Below are positions 1 through 11,032 of a stretch of DNA of 64,000 bases, piece after piece. Every line of letters starts with the position of its first letter. Positions within the stretch are counted from its first letter, which is position 1. The stretch spans positions 8,494,001-8,558,000 of the forward strand of contig NC_134983.1 of NCBI RefSeq assembly GCF_050947335.1, written 5' to 3'. Source of the DNA: Megachile rotundata. Lineage: Eukaryota; Arthropoda; Insecta; Hymenoptera; Megachilidae. The position numbers and the translations under genes are program-made. The notes beneath the pieces were generated by a model. It was not told the origin of the DNA. It worked only from the letters and a program-made list of their open reading frames with translations, and searched no databases.

Positions 1-2385
1 TATCATGTATACACATGTAATACTTCCGTCGATGCATCCTTTTCACGCAAGAAAGCGTGTGTGACCCGTTTTCAGATAGCATTCGATTCCAGAATAAGCT
101 CGATTCCCGATCTCCGACAGCGCAAGGAATGGCTGCTCATTGCTGCTTTCTTCGATGGAAAAAGAAGTGATTTGCCGAAGGCTACGGAAACAGCGGAGTT
201 TTCAATGCCAAGAAACGATCATTTTTGTCGACACACCACGTAGCCTTCCTACGTCTTCGAAATTTAACATGGCTTCGGGCCACGAGGAAACCACGAGCGA
301 AAGAGAAACGAAAAGATGAGGAGAGTGAAATAGTCCTGATTGGCTGTTAGAAGTGGGAAGAAAGGCGACAACGAAGTGGACAAAGTGTAGGGGTGACAAA
401 TAAGATTACCGTTCGATCTTCTAACGTAAATCCATTTCACACACGGCCAAAAGTAGATCGAAATGCTTTCCGAGTCGCGCGATTGTTTTGTCAAGAGTTG
501 ACACTTTTGGAAAGAAATATATTTCAAATTAGGGTACACGGTCCTTAAAAATTAGAATTTTGTCAAACTCCCTGAAGAACCAAACCGTTAGTCCAGCCTT
601 CCTCCTTCTGCAACTTACATCGGATTGGTAGAACCACCACTTTATAATTAAAAAATTGTTTACATCGTACATACCAAAATGCAAAAATATTAAAATCGAT
701 TCCACATTCAACCAAGTTACTTTTAAACCTACTAAAAACCTATTGCTGAATAAATTCACTCAGCATTTTACCTATATTGTTAATTTTTCAACGTAACTTA
801 TACACAAACGAGTTCACCTGACACATTATGTGCAACTGCCTTTAAGAATCAACGAGAAGAGCACGATACAACACTTAACATACACAGATGTCAACAAGTT
901 GGCGTGTGAAGAGACTGACATGTTTAGAAGAGCTATGGCGCAATTGATCAGAACAGAAAAATGGATGCCACACTGTACATGGTTCAATTGCTCGAACATA
1001 CAAAAATCGATTAAAACCCATATGTTCAAATAATTGTGACTCGAACATACGCGTATTTAACCGCAGTTTGAAATTAAATATTGATATAATTGGAGCATGC
1101 AAAGAATCCGAGGTCGGAATTTGAATAATTCCGATATCCGAATTAATCAAATATTCGACTTTTCTTCAACCGTAGCTGCAACGTAAAAGCGAATGAATGT
1201 GAACTATGGTGGTGATGAAACACGCAGAAATGTCACCGCTAGCCTTGATGCTATTTTTTAACATTTAACCCCGTTTCACGGCACCAGCACTAACCGAGGT
1301 ATCGAGCTGACATTCAATCTTCGTCTCTGTTGTTTATTGTTTCACGAGCAATGGTAATACTCGTCGAATTTCCTCGTCAAAAGAATTTCAGCGTGAAAGC
1401 TACGAGAATTTTTTTTTTTATCCTTACAAAAACCACGCTTTATTCATAGCAAACGGAACTGTGGACTCCATTTGCTGTTTGGGGAAATTCGGTTTGGATT
1501 GTTCAATTTAAAATACGAACACTCGTTCACAAAATTAATAGACATTTCTTTCGATTATTAGTTTACCAACAAACAGTAGTAGTGAATTAATTTCAACATG
1601 TGTTAATAATGAAAGGGGTTGCGTTGAATAATGAAAGGGTCTCCCTTAAAACACATAACTAAGAAAATGACGGAACAAACAATTTATAGAATTTGGTACA
1701 AAATATTCAACGATGCAAATATCCTTTGCGTTAAAAAAAAATTAACTGTGTAACTAATTAACTGAACTACGATGTAATGAAAATATTCTACGAACTCGAT
1801 AAAATGCAATTTTTTTACTTACGATGAAAAATACGTGTAGCAAGCTGTGCCGTAATAAAAAATAAATTGCCAAAGGAGATGATTGCGTGTCGCGTTTAAT
1901 TTGATCGATTCACGATCGATCGTGTGATCCTTCGTGTTCATTAACGATCGAAGCTGCATTACCTCTTCCAGGGAATATCGACCCCGTTTAACGAGTTTCA
2001 GAACACGCGCACCTATGACGTGTCAACCTCCCTTTATCTACTTGCTTCAGGCCAGGTCGACGATGCTCGATGTGGTAGCTACATGTGTACCACCCCTTGT
2101 AACGCCTGCTTTGAATTAAAGCAGCAGCATTTATGCGGATTACGACTTATTTCCTAATACTGTTGTGATACTACCATGTACAATGTGTTCCGACCTTGTG
2201 CTATTTGTCTTCATGCGCAATTCATCAGGATGATATAAGGAGAAGTTGATCGTGAATTAATTATGGACGCAAACTGATGAAGCTTTATTGTTTCAAAATA
2301 AACGTTTCCTTCGAATTCTTAACTCTTCATATTTTTTAAGGACTAGGTTCCTAAATTGGCTAATTTAGAAAATTTTTAATTTTTG
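1..2385. other. unique AT-rich sequence, no supported gene
   Basis: I see no gene here. Open frames are short (under about 95 codons) and overlap each other on both strands without recognisable domains. Visible details are a clustered GATCGAT palindromic patch near 1900-1955, a short direct repeat built on TTGAATAATGAAAGGG near 1603-1640, and a T-run near 1408-1418. One dispersed repeat copy (892-985) lies inside and is listed separately. Confidence 0.6.
892..985 (+). repeat. dispersed repeat family 1, copy A
   Basis: This segment aligns with 60116-60213 on the same strand. Shared blocks are GTTGGCG-GTGAAGAG, TGTTTAGAAGAG-TATGGC, CAATTG-TCAGAA and AGAAAAATGGA-GCC, with a few small gaps and mostly transition differences. 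The two copies lie 59 kb apart, so this is an interspersed repeat rather than a tandem one. Both can be read without stops for a short distance on the minus strand, with a shared PFF-SDQL peptide string. That could mean a decayed transposon coding segment, but I recognise no family. Confidence 0.6.
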
Positions 2386-2735
2386 GACTTTTAGATCTTT
2401 AGATTTTTAGATTTTTAGATTTTTAGATTTTTAGATTTTTAGATTTTTAGATTTTTAGATTTTTAGATTTTTAGATTTTTAGATTTTTAGATTTTTAGAT
2501 TTTTAGATTTTTAGATTTTTAGATTTTTAGATTTTTAGATTTTTAGATTTTTAGATTTTTAGATTTTTAGATTTTTAGATTTTTAGATTTTTAGATTTTT
2601 AGATTTTTAGATTTTTAGATTTTCAGATTTTCAGATTTTTAGATTTTTAGATTTTTAGATTTTTAGATTTTTAGATTTTTAGATTTTTAGGTTCGTAGAT
2701 TTTTAGATTTTTAGATTTTTAAATTTCTAGATTTC
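2386..2735. repeat. 8-bp tandem repeat (TTTTTAGA)n
   Basis: This is a nearly perfect tandem array of the octamer AGATTTTT, about 40 copies. It has a few point changes, such as two TTTTCAGA units near 2620-2640 and a GGTTCGTAGA interruption near 2690. On the plus strand it is T-rich with no C in most units, so the strand asymmetry is extreme. The length and purity suggest a young, replication-slippage-prone array that probably varies in length between individuals. It has no coding potential, because TAG recurs throughout. Confidence 0.95.
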
Positions 2736-2930
2736 TGAATTTTTAGATTTTCCAATTCTTAGATGTCTAGATTTCTATATCGTCAAATCTCTAAATCGTT
2801 AGATCTCAAATTTCCTAACCTCTAAACTTCCAAAAGCACAGGTCTGAATTTCCAATTCCCCAACTTCCTAAATCCCCAATTTCCAAAATTATCCCCACCT
2901 CCAAATCCCCAAATCCCCAAAGTCATTTCA
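2736..2930. repeat. degenerate tail of the octamer array, turning into CCAAATCC-type units
   Basis: The pure AGATTTTT array decays here into diverged octamers. After about 2800 the units become C-rich (CCAAATCC, CCCCAAAT) until about 2925. The transition inside one array links the TTTTTAGA type to the CCAAATCC type seen elsewhere in the window, for example at 36120-36430 and 38780-39280. It may represent older, mutated repeat sequence next to a recently expanded core. Confidence 0.75.
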
Positions 2931-4470
2931 CAAGTAAAGCCCCTCTGTAAATTACTAAGATGCTAAAATTCCGGTCATGGACAAAATTCAAGCAGAAAAG
3001 TACATTATAGGATCCGACATCGTGAAATCACAGAAAGTAAGTTCAGGTAGCAGACAAAAGAAGCCGATTCTCCAGATACGATTCTTACAAAGCTTTTTAC
3101 ATCTCTGCGGAGTGTCTTCTATTCTGAAGTATTAATTTATTCGGGAAAGAAACAGACACTTGCCGAGACGAAGCATAACAGAACATCTTACTCGCGAATC
3201 CGCGGAGAATAGCAGCTCTTTCTAACACGCGCAGCCAAAGTTTCGACTTTCTTTTCGCGCTGCTTGAAAATCTCTTTGAACGTTTGTTCCCTTTTGAGAA
3301 TCGTCCTACCGCACGCCACTTTCAAAGGGCGTCGATCGTTCGTGAATACGGTCGTTTCACTGTTTTTTAACAGAAAGAACCATAGGGTCTCACGTACGGA
3401 AACGAACTTTGTCGCCATCTTACTCCTCCATCTTTATTCTGTTGACTTGAGTGAAACGTAATCGAGAATCTTAATATTGAAAATATCAAACTTGTCATTT
3501 GATCAGTTCAGAATTTACTTTAACCCTTGATGATCACACTTTATTAAAATAATATACCTAGTAGAGGGGTGTTTAAGATTATTACTTTTGTTAACATTTT
3601 TTACTATAATTGTTTAAATATTGGAGTTTATTAAATATCCTTATAATCAAGTACATATAGGTAATCAATAACTTATTAATATAATTAATTCATATATAAA
3701 GTCATAACTCATTCTGTAAGGCTTCAATGCACCTAAACAAGATTTAAGCATTCTAACCTCAAAATTTAATTCATTGAATGCATCTAAAACAGTATGTATT
3801 TAACCTATACATTCATTCTAGCTCTCAATAAAATGTAATTAGTTATGCTACCTTTGTACAGTGCATAACACATGAACATGTCATATGAACACCTACATAT
3901 GAACGACACAATTATTCAAATAAAGTATTTTAGAAGACAGTAACGTTTGCAAATTAAAATTGGTTATGATTGCTACATAAAAAGTGTATAGATCCTCAAC
4001 ACTAGATTGTCATTAATAGTTAAATAGGTTACAATTCAATTAACTTAAAATAGTTAAATGTTGAATATATAATACGCACATGAATTTGCCTGGCATTTTT
4101 GAAAATTATACTTGTGAGTCATTTTTAGCCATGAAACCCATACTGTTAGATCAATGAAATCGATATGACAAAGAATATGCCGGAGATTTTTGAAAATGGG
4201 TTAACAACGTTGAGAAAGAGAGCTAGATTCACAGAAATAGGAATTACAGAGGAAATAAAGACCTCCATGAATCATTATATGCATCCGATGCTCGTGACCT
4301 GACGATTCTTGCCTGGGAAGTAACGATCTCATTGCATTTTTATTTCAATCGATATCGAGACGGAGAATTTATCGAGATGATATTTCTGTGAGAGAGCTGC
4401 TTTATTTGATCGACCTAGTTCTCTTTCTGTTGTATATACTTTATACCATTTTCTGTATCTGTTCGTTTCA
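2931..4470. other. unique AT-rich sequence, no supported gene
   Basis: There is nothing I can assign. A GC-richer patch at about 3140-3420 has overlapping short open frames on both strands with no domain. At about 3720-3800 two related segments (AATGCACCTAAA and AATGCATCTAAA contexts) hint at an old duplication of about 60 bp. Confidence 0.55.
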
Positions 4471-5150
4471 TCGCCATTAAAATCTTGGATATGGTAGATC
4501 GTCTAAATATTTACCTAATTATGCAAAGTAACGTGTGGGGAACTTAAATGGAAATATTCTGTCCTTGTAGTGTGTATAATTATTATTATATGTACGTTTG
4601 ATTGCGGGAGGTTTAGGTTAGAAAAGTTTAGGCGCCATTAAAACCTTGGTGATAGATAGAATAGTTTATCGACAAAATATTTAACTAATTATGTAAAGTA
4701 ACAAATTAGGAACTGAAATGGGAGCGTTTTGCAATTGTAACATGTGTAATTATTAATATAATATGTACACTCGATTGTGGGAGGTTTATGTTAGGAAAGT
4801 TTAGGCGCCATTAAAACCTTGCTGCTGGATAGAATAGTTTATGGACAAAATATTTAACTAACTATGTAAAGTAACAAATTGGAAACTGAAATGGAAACGT
4901 TTTGCAATTGTAGCATGTGTAATTATTATTACAATATGTGCGTTCGATTGCGGGAGGTTTAGGTTAGGAAAGTTGTAGTCGCCATTACAATTTTGATCAG
5001 GAGGGCCATAGAATATCAGCCAAATATTGAACTAATAATACAAAGTGATAAATGGAGAACATAAATGGAAACATTTTGTAAATATTATATATATGATTGT
5101 TATTGTATTATGTACATTTGATTATAACAGTTTTAGGTTAGAAAATATTC
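4471..5150. repeat. tandem repeat, about four copies of a ~174-bp unit
   Basis: Unit starts are marked by CGCCATTA at 4471, 4632, 4805 and 4979, giving spacings of 161, 173 and 174 bp. Each unit contains, in order, ATTAAAACCTTG, AAATATTTAACTAATTATG, AAAGTAACAAAT, a TTTTGCAATTGTA-like block, TGTGTAATTATTATTA, and the closing GGGAGGTTTAGGTTAGGAAAG. Copies 2 and 3 are the most alike and copy 4 is the most diverged, as expected for an array that expanded in its middle. The unit end contains TTAGGTTAGG, which matches two arthropod telomere units but is too short to mean more. Confidence 0.9.
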
Positions 5151-5263
5151 ACTCATTGTTGAATTAATGGGACATGAAGATCTTCTGATTGTGACTGAAG
5201 GAATACAAATACATTCTGAGTTATTCAGATTCTCTGTTCAGATTTTAAACATGAATTCTGCAG

Positions 5264-5395
5264 TTGTTATTGTCATTATTATTATTATTATTTGCTGAAA
5301 CGTAACGCTGAAGGTGTTCATAATGGGGAAAGGTGTAATTTTTACTTTGTTTTAACCTCTTGCCATCTTGTGGATTGACATTATACATACAGTAT
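5264..5395 (+). repeat. dispersed repeat family 2, copy A
   Basis: This aligns with 60327-60458 on the same strand. Both begin with a GTTATTG/ATT-rich microsatellite-like stretch. They continue with TATTTGC-GAAA-TAACGC, a GTGTT-A-GATG-like block and AGGTGTA, then a CTTTACTTTG-like block, and end near a GTTGACAT-like GGATTGACATTATAC. Identity is moderate with small indels. The partner copy lies about 110 bp from the family 1 copy at 60116-60213, so both families may be pieces of one longer element. Confidence 0.5.
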
Positions 5396-6134
5396 AAGTG
5401 TACTATAATTAAATAATCAATAAAATGCGAAACATTGCTTTGAACAAGGTATCCGCCATTATTCCGCTAATAAATAAATCAACAGCGCAAATAATGGAAT
5501 CCTCACAAATGTAGCAGTAATTATTACAAACTGCATATCTCGCACCGCACATCAATTATAAGTAATAATTTATCACTCAGAGTTTAACGAAGAATATGTC
5601 ACGAGTTTCAAATTACATTAGTAATGCTTACAGAAGTGTGTCATAGTATACATAACAATTAATACCTTGACATCCGATGTTTTTTAATATAATATTTTAC
5701 ATCGTTAAAAGCTTTTAAGGTAAACTCAATGGGATGATACAGTCGTTCGGGCATCACGAACTACGTCAAATTACGTCGAATGACGAGGGTGAAATTAACA
5801 CGGCGCGAAACGCGTTAAATAAACCAGAAACGATTTCTGGTTGCGTTCACCGCGAGATTACTAGCTGAAAATTTACGCGATTCAATTTCTCCGGGTTCGT
5901 AGCTACAACTCAGGCGTCGAAAGACCGTCGAATTTGTCCGAGTTATGGCATTGTCGTGTTCGCGTGAAATATTTTCTTCCGAGGAACGAATAACGAGCAA
6001 TTCCGTATGGAAAAACCGATTTCCTTTGTGGGAAATATGCAGGACAGCTGGCCATCGACAGATTCACCTCACGAACGCTTCAATGCGTTGCCGTAACTAC
6101 GTGGAAACTAGGGTGAAGGATTTCTCTAGAAATT
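5396..6134. other. unique sequence, no supported gene
   Basis: I see no gene. A perfect 9-bp hairpin stem, AACCAGAAA with a CGA loop, lies at 5822-5842 and follows a CG-rich stretch ending in ACGCGTTAA. Overlapping frames on both strands at about 5815-6145 have no domain. Confidence 0.55.
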
Positions 6135-6480
6135 TGACTGATTGAAATTTTAAATCTGCAAGATTGACAAATGTGGGAAATTTGAAGAAATGAAAATTTA
6201 GAGACTCATTTAGGGAGTTGAAAATTCTGAAATTTTGTAGTTTGGGAATTTGACAATTTTGAGGTATGGAATTTGGAGGTGAAAGAATTAAGGGTTTGGA
6301 AATTGAGAATTAAAAAATTGGAAATTAGAGTAATGTCAAATCAATGAACCAATAAAGTCGCAAAATTAGAACAATTTACAAATCTGAAACACTGAAAATT
6401 ACAAAATTACATGATTTAAAACTTGCGAATATAGAATGTAATAAAAATTAAAAAACCATGAAGGTATAAATTGGGTAATT
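6135..6480. repeat. degenerate 8-bp-periodic (GGAATTTG-type) region
   Basis: The sequence is built of recurring GAAATTTG, GGAATTTG, AAAATTTAG and GAAATTG words spaced at about 8 bp or multiples of it. It is much more degenerate than the arrays at 15330 and 21480. I read it as an old relic of the same minisatellite family, in the G-rich-on-plus orientation. Confidence 0.55.
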
Positions 6481-7350
6481 GTATAACATAGAAACAGACA
6501 AACTTAGAACCGCAGTGACATGAATGTTCAACCGCGCGTCACAATCGATTGAAAATTGATAATTTCAGGAAATCACGTAGCGATCCATGTTGTCGTTCCT
6601 GTCACGCGAATTCAGTGCTTCGAGCGATAGCGTCGCGACGCTCGACGTCCCTCCTGCGTGAAACGTTAATCCTTGTATGGTCGAGTTCGGAACACGGTGT
6701 TGCGCGTGTTCGTAGCAGAAAAATTAATCTCATCATGGAGAGAAGCGGATAAAATTGTCAGGACGGCATCGTGTTGGTCGTAGCTCACTCGAGGAACGTT
6801 AAAAATTCATAGATAATGTTTCTCTGTTGGATGAACGTTCTGAAAGTTATATTTGATGCGTCCACGTTGGAATGTTAACGAGTACGTTTCATTAAAACAC
6901 GAAACGTAGACCATCGCATGATTTCTTCTATTTTTCATCGCTTTATCTCTGACCATCCCTTCGGACATGTTAACGTGTTCGTTAATTAAGCTGTTTTCAC
7001 TGTGAAATGTTGCCGTCCTTTATTGCTTCTAATGCTGTTCCTTTTGCGAATATGTTTATGTTTTCTCAAAATTTATACAGTTACGACAATCACAAAATTA
7101 TAGATGATATAATTTATAATTATGAAGAATTTCCATTAAAAAATTTTTAATAGCAAAATTACTTAATACTCAAATAATCAAAGTCGACTTACTTGAAAAC
7201 AAAGCATAATATGGCGAAATTTTATTTTATATTTTCGACTTATTTTTCATTACCCTCTTTTTGGTTGTACTAGTTGCAAAACGCTCTGTATATCAATAAT
7301 AATTTATCAATGAAGAATTTTTTAAGTGTCACTTGGTTATGTGTTGACTT
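6481..7350. other. unique sequence, no supported gene
   Basis: There is a GC-richer patch at 6530-6800 with one short frame and no domain, then AT-rich sequence. I see nothing I can assign. Confidence 0.55.
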
Positions 7351-7357
7351 TGTTATG

Positions 7358-7800
7358 TCTGACTATGTCGGGAAACGACTACTTCAAGTTTATTCGTAAT
7401 TAAGATTTCAATATTTTTCAATAGCACATAAGAAGAAATTTAACTAGATATCAACACATCAGTGAATACTACAAGTTTTAATTTGAAATTGGTTCTATTA
7501 TTAATATGAATTGCGTTATTTTTAATATTCTGTGTAGAAGTCTACTGTAGTGTGTCTGACTATATTGAACACCTACTACTTAAATTTGACTGGTATTAAC
7601 ATTAGCATGTTATCGGTACTTAAATTAAAAGATACACATAAGTATATGTATAAGTATCTCACATATTTTGTTTGTTATTTAACCCACATTGTATACTGCA
7701 GCCTGTGTCTGACTATGTCGTAGATCATCTACTTGAAATTCATTTTTTCATCATAATTTCAGTGTCTTATTTCAAAGACATATTAAAATATAAAATCTAG
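7358..7800. repeat. degenerate tandem repeat, three copies of roughly 175 bp
   Basis: GTCTGACTAT recurs at 7358, 7554 and 7707, followed each time by a CTACTT-AA-TT-like string about 20 bp later. The spacings of 196 and 153 bp and low identity between the anchors point to an old tandem triplication. It is non-coding. Confidence 0.55.
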
Positions 7801-9630
7801 GAGTTTCTTTTAAAATATGTCTCCGTTTCAGAAATTGTTCAACGAGACCACACAAAATTACAAAATAATATTAAATATTATATAATTTTGTATTTCAAAT
7901 GCAGTGTGTAGCTTCGAATATTACCGCCGAATTTTGTCGTAGGAAAAATGAAATAATTCGAAATAAATATAACATTCGCTATTTCTTTGATACCGCTGAT
8001 GCTTTGTACGTTAAACGTAACAGCGTAGTTTGCTTTCTCAACAAGTTTCTACTTAAGTCTTGCGGTTCTATTACGCCACGGCGTCGCGATACACACTCGA
8101 TCGTATATTACAAACTTTAGTCGTAACTAATGCCATGCTTTGCCTCCGTTTGTTCGGTAAACGACTAAGACCCGGTGTATCCGCCTTGGCACAATTTAGA
8201 AACGAGAGAGACAGAGCAACAGCTTCCAATTTTCCTTTCGTTATGCACGGTTCCACCGTACGCGGAAAATCGTCCGTTGCTAATCGAATTTACCTCGTTC
8301 GCTGTTTGATTAGTTTAATTGACCGCGGTTCTATTGCTTCATTCCTTCTAATTGACCTCGACGGTTGATGTCTCGGTGTATCTTTACGATCATTGCTGTG
8401 GGTGTTACTGTAAAACGAGATCAACAATTTTCGCGAAGTGTAATGTGTCTTGCTGCAAACAGTCTCGCAATCGGAACCGTGGTTAACAATTTGAGCATCG
8501 TGACCAACTCTGTAAATGGAAAAACGAACTGTTCAGCGTTTCCGATATTTTGGTTCCGTGTGTATTTTGTAAAATGACTGCTGAACAATATTCATAATCA
8601 AATCTTATTAATTTTTGTTACTTCAATAAAAAATTAATTTGACAGTTTACGATTTTACTAAACACGTTGTAGCACCAAACTTGTTTCTATAAAATATATA
8701 ATTCGTTAAATTGTAATGTATTATTCACTCGGTGAATTTCCAAAAATAATTCAAGAATATACATGACCTTATGTTACTCTGAATTTTTGGAATTTCTTAA
8801 AAAATATTTCTGACCATAAAAGTATTATGATTTTAATTCAGAAGAAAATCGTCTTTGTACATCATAAGTCGTCAATTAAGTTCGAAATTTGGAATGTACT
8901 GTGTATGTTAAAAAGCTTGAGCTAATCAACATCAGAGAACGCCAGTCAAAACAGAGTTGTCAGTTAATTTTCCAGTAAATAAAGGTGAGAAGCAAAATGA
9001 AACAACGAGACTCGTATCGCAAGAATGGAATCGATAGTCTATTATTCCAGCTTAAGTTGCTCGATTTATATGTACAACCTAGCTTCGTTCCTTGCCTAGG
9101 AATTCGAATGGAGTGAATTTAGTTTCCAAGATTTACGCTTTTCCCTTTCTCTTCTTCCTTTTGAAATGACTTTCGCCTGGAACATAGGAAACAGGGTGTT
9201 AACACAGTCTAGCTGCTTGTAATTTACATCTTATAATTGTAAATTTTCCTCTTGAGCTTTACGAGGAACTTTGATTATTTACAGACCAATTCTAAGTTGA
9301 GTAACTTCTTGTTACAAAGAATTTATTGTTTTCTTGTAAAAATGCAATTTAAGATACTGTAATTTAAGAGGTACGTGTGGCCATTCTTTTCAACAAAATG
9401 TGATCAGCATGTTAAGCATTAATTCTAGGATCAACAGTGGAGGATCAAAATTATTATCAGAAAATAAGATAAACTCATCTTATTCTAGGATCAAAATTAT
9501 TAACAGAAAATAAGATGATCTCGTCAGTAATCTTGCAAGATGACAAAATACGTAAAATTACACACTTCACAAGATTGCACAGCAATAATAGATATGCATC
9601 TGTCTTTTCTCGACATGTTTTCCCGTATCA
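7801..9630. other. unique sequence, no supported gene
   Basis: Overlapping short frames lie at 7899-8577 in a slightly GC-richer patch, none with a recognisable domain. Two copies of AGGATCAAAATTATTA followed by CAGAAAATAAGAT lie about 46 bp apart near 9442 and 9488. The rest is AT-rich and unassigned. Confidence 0.55.
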
Positions 9631-10020
9631 CAGTTCCATTTTGCGACCACATTAAAATCCTCAACACGACTCTCTACTTAAATTAGCCCACATTTAGACC
9701 ACTTGCTCAACTAATTTTCCATACCGAAATACAAAGTTTCAGCGTTGGAACTTTAAAAATAGTTTCATGCTATTCCCACTGGTGTAAAATCCCTTACATG
9801 ATCTTATACTGAAACTAAGCTCACATTTAGACTTCTCGCTCTACCAATCTTCCGTACCAGAATACAAAGTTTTAACTTTAAAACTAAAAATAGTTTCATG
9901 CTATTCCCTCTAGACTAAAAGCCTTAATATGATCCCATATTTAAACTAGCTCGGACAGACCACTTGTTCTACCAATCTACTGCAGCAGAATATAAAGTCA
10001 TTGAAGTTAGAAATAATTTC
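9631..10020. repeat. tandem repeat, about three copies of a ~131-bp unit
   Basis: TAGCCCACATTTAGACCACTTGCT at 9684 recurs in related form at 9817 and 9947, spacings of 133 and 130 bp. Other shared words are AATACAAAGTTT and AAAAATAGTTTCATGCTATTCCC, the latter near-identical in the first two units. The third unit is cut short where similarity fades at about 10020. A faint further relative may lie at 11060-11120 (CGCTCTACTAATC, ACAAAGTTTCGGTGTTG). Confidence 0.8.
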
Positions 10021-10323
10021 ATACTGTCTCGCTCTAAGCTGTCGTCTAGCTACTATCCATCGAAAAGCAGAAATGGAACAGAACATGGGGTACTTTCAGA
10101 AAAACGAGGTCGACGGTGCAGGATTTGTACCAATGCTCGCAAGAAATATCAGCAGAAAAGAAAACCTTAGCCAGACTTCGAACAGACTGCAGACTCACAT
10201 ATGACTATTTCATAAAAAAAACAACCATTATGTAATTTTTGTAATCAACCACTATCAATGAACCATCTATTTGAGAACAAATCTGATACCAAGAAGAAAG
10301 TATAAATTAGAACAGGTACAGCT

Positions 10324-11032
10324 TTAACCTCTTAGACACGACAATCCACTATAGTGACTTTCGTGAATGTCATCGTAGATTACATAGCGCCACAACTCAC
10401 TCTACTGACTCACTCGCTCACCGTTCCAATTGAATGATCGTTTTCATACGTTATGATTCGCACTTTTTGCTTTCACCACGTTTTATAAGAGTATCAACAA
10501 ATCCCACGAAAGTACATTACATGTAAATAAAAGGTAGCGCCAAGTAGTTTAGGCACTATGGGACCTCTTCGCACTAATGCATTGGAAACATTTGGAAATT
10601 CTTGTGAATTTTCTAAAAAAGTAAATTATCAAAGTTAAAGTACATGTATCATATCTTTGGAAAAATTATAATTTAATCATTAAAAACTTCGTTCCAACGT
10701 ACTCGCGTAAACAGCATTGTCATACATTGTGCTGTTTACGTATAATTCGTGTCGAACTCTGTCGTACAGAGAAGCAACGTAAAGTACAGCTTAAGAGTTT
10801 AACTTGTAATGTTCGAAACATTCTATGCCATAAGAAGACCGATTTCTCCGGAGAATATATTTGCTGAATGTTAAAAGAAGTGGTCCGACGAAGAAAGCGA
10901 TCAGAATTTAGCAAGAAGCTGAACCATTGAATTTCTTAGAACCGCTCGGTAATATTGGCGCCCTTAATACCGTTCCATTTTAAATTCGATTTTCAAGATA
11001 ATCGTAAAGTTCAGCTGTGCCTAAGAGGTTAT
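10324..11032. mobile_element. candidate TTAA-flanked non-autonomous transposon
   Basis: The left boundary is TTAA at 10324-10327 followed by CCTCTTAGACACGAC. The right boundary, read on the minus strand from 11028, begins CCTCTTAGGCACAGC and is followed on the plus strand by TTAT. The terminal inverted repeats match at 11 of the first 12 positions and then fade. piggyBac-superfamily elements insert at TTAA and have short C-starting terminal repeats, so a decayed piggyBac-like MITE is the best reading. There is no transposase in the 0.7 kb interior. The right flank has one mismatch to TTAA, and the short match could be chance. Confidence 0.4.

Noticed and set aside
4965..4975. Interstitial telomere repeat (TTAGGTTAGG)
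   Set aside because: Only two units, inside a longer tandem unit; similar short stretches near 30570 and 29286 are also too short.
5352..5818. Possible third TTAA-bounded element (TTAACCTCTTGCC... and ...GGCGCGAAACGCGTTAA)
   Set aside because: The two ends resemble general TTAA-type termini but do not match each other well, and the left end falls within a dispersed repeat.
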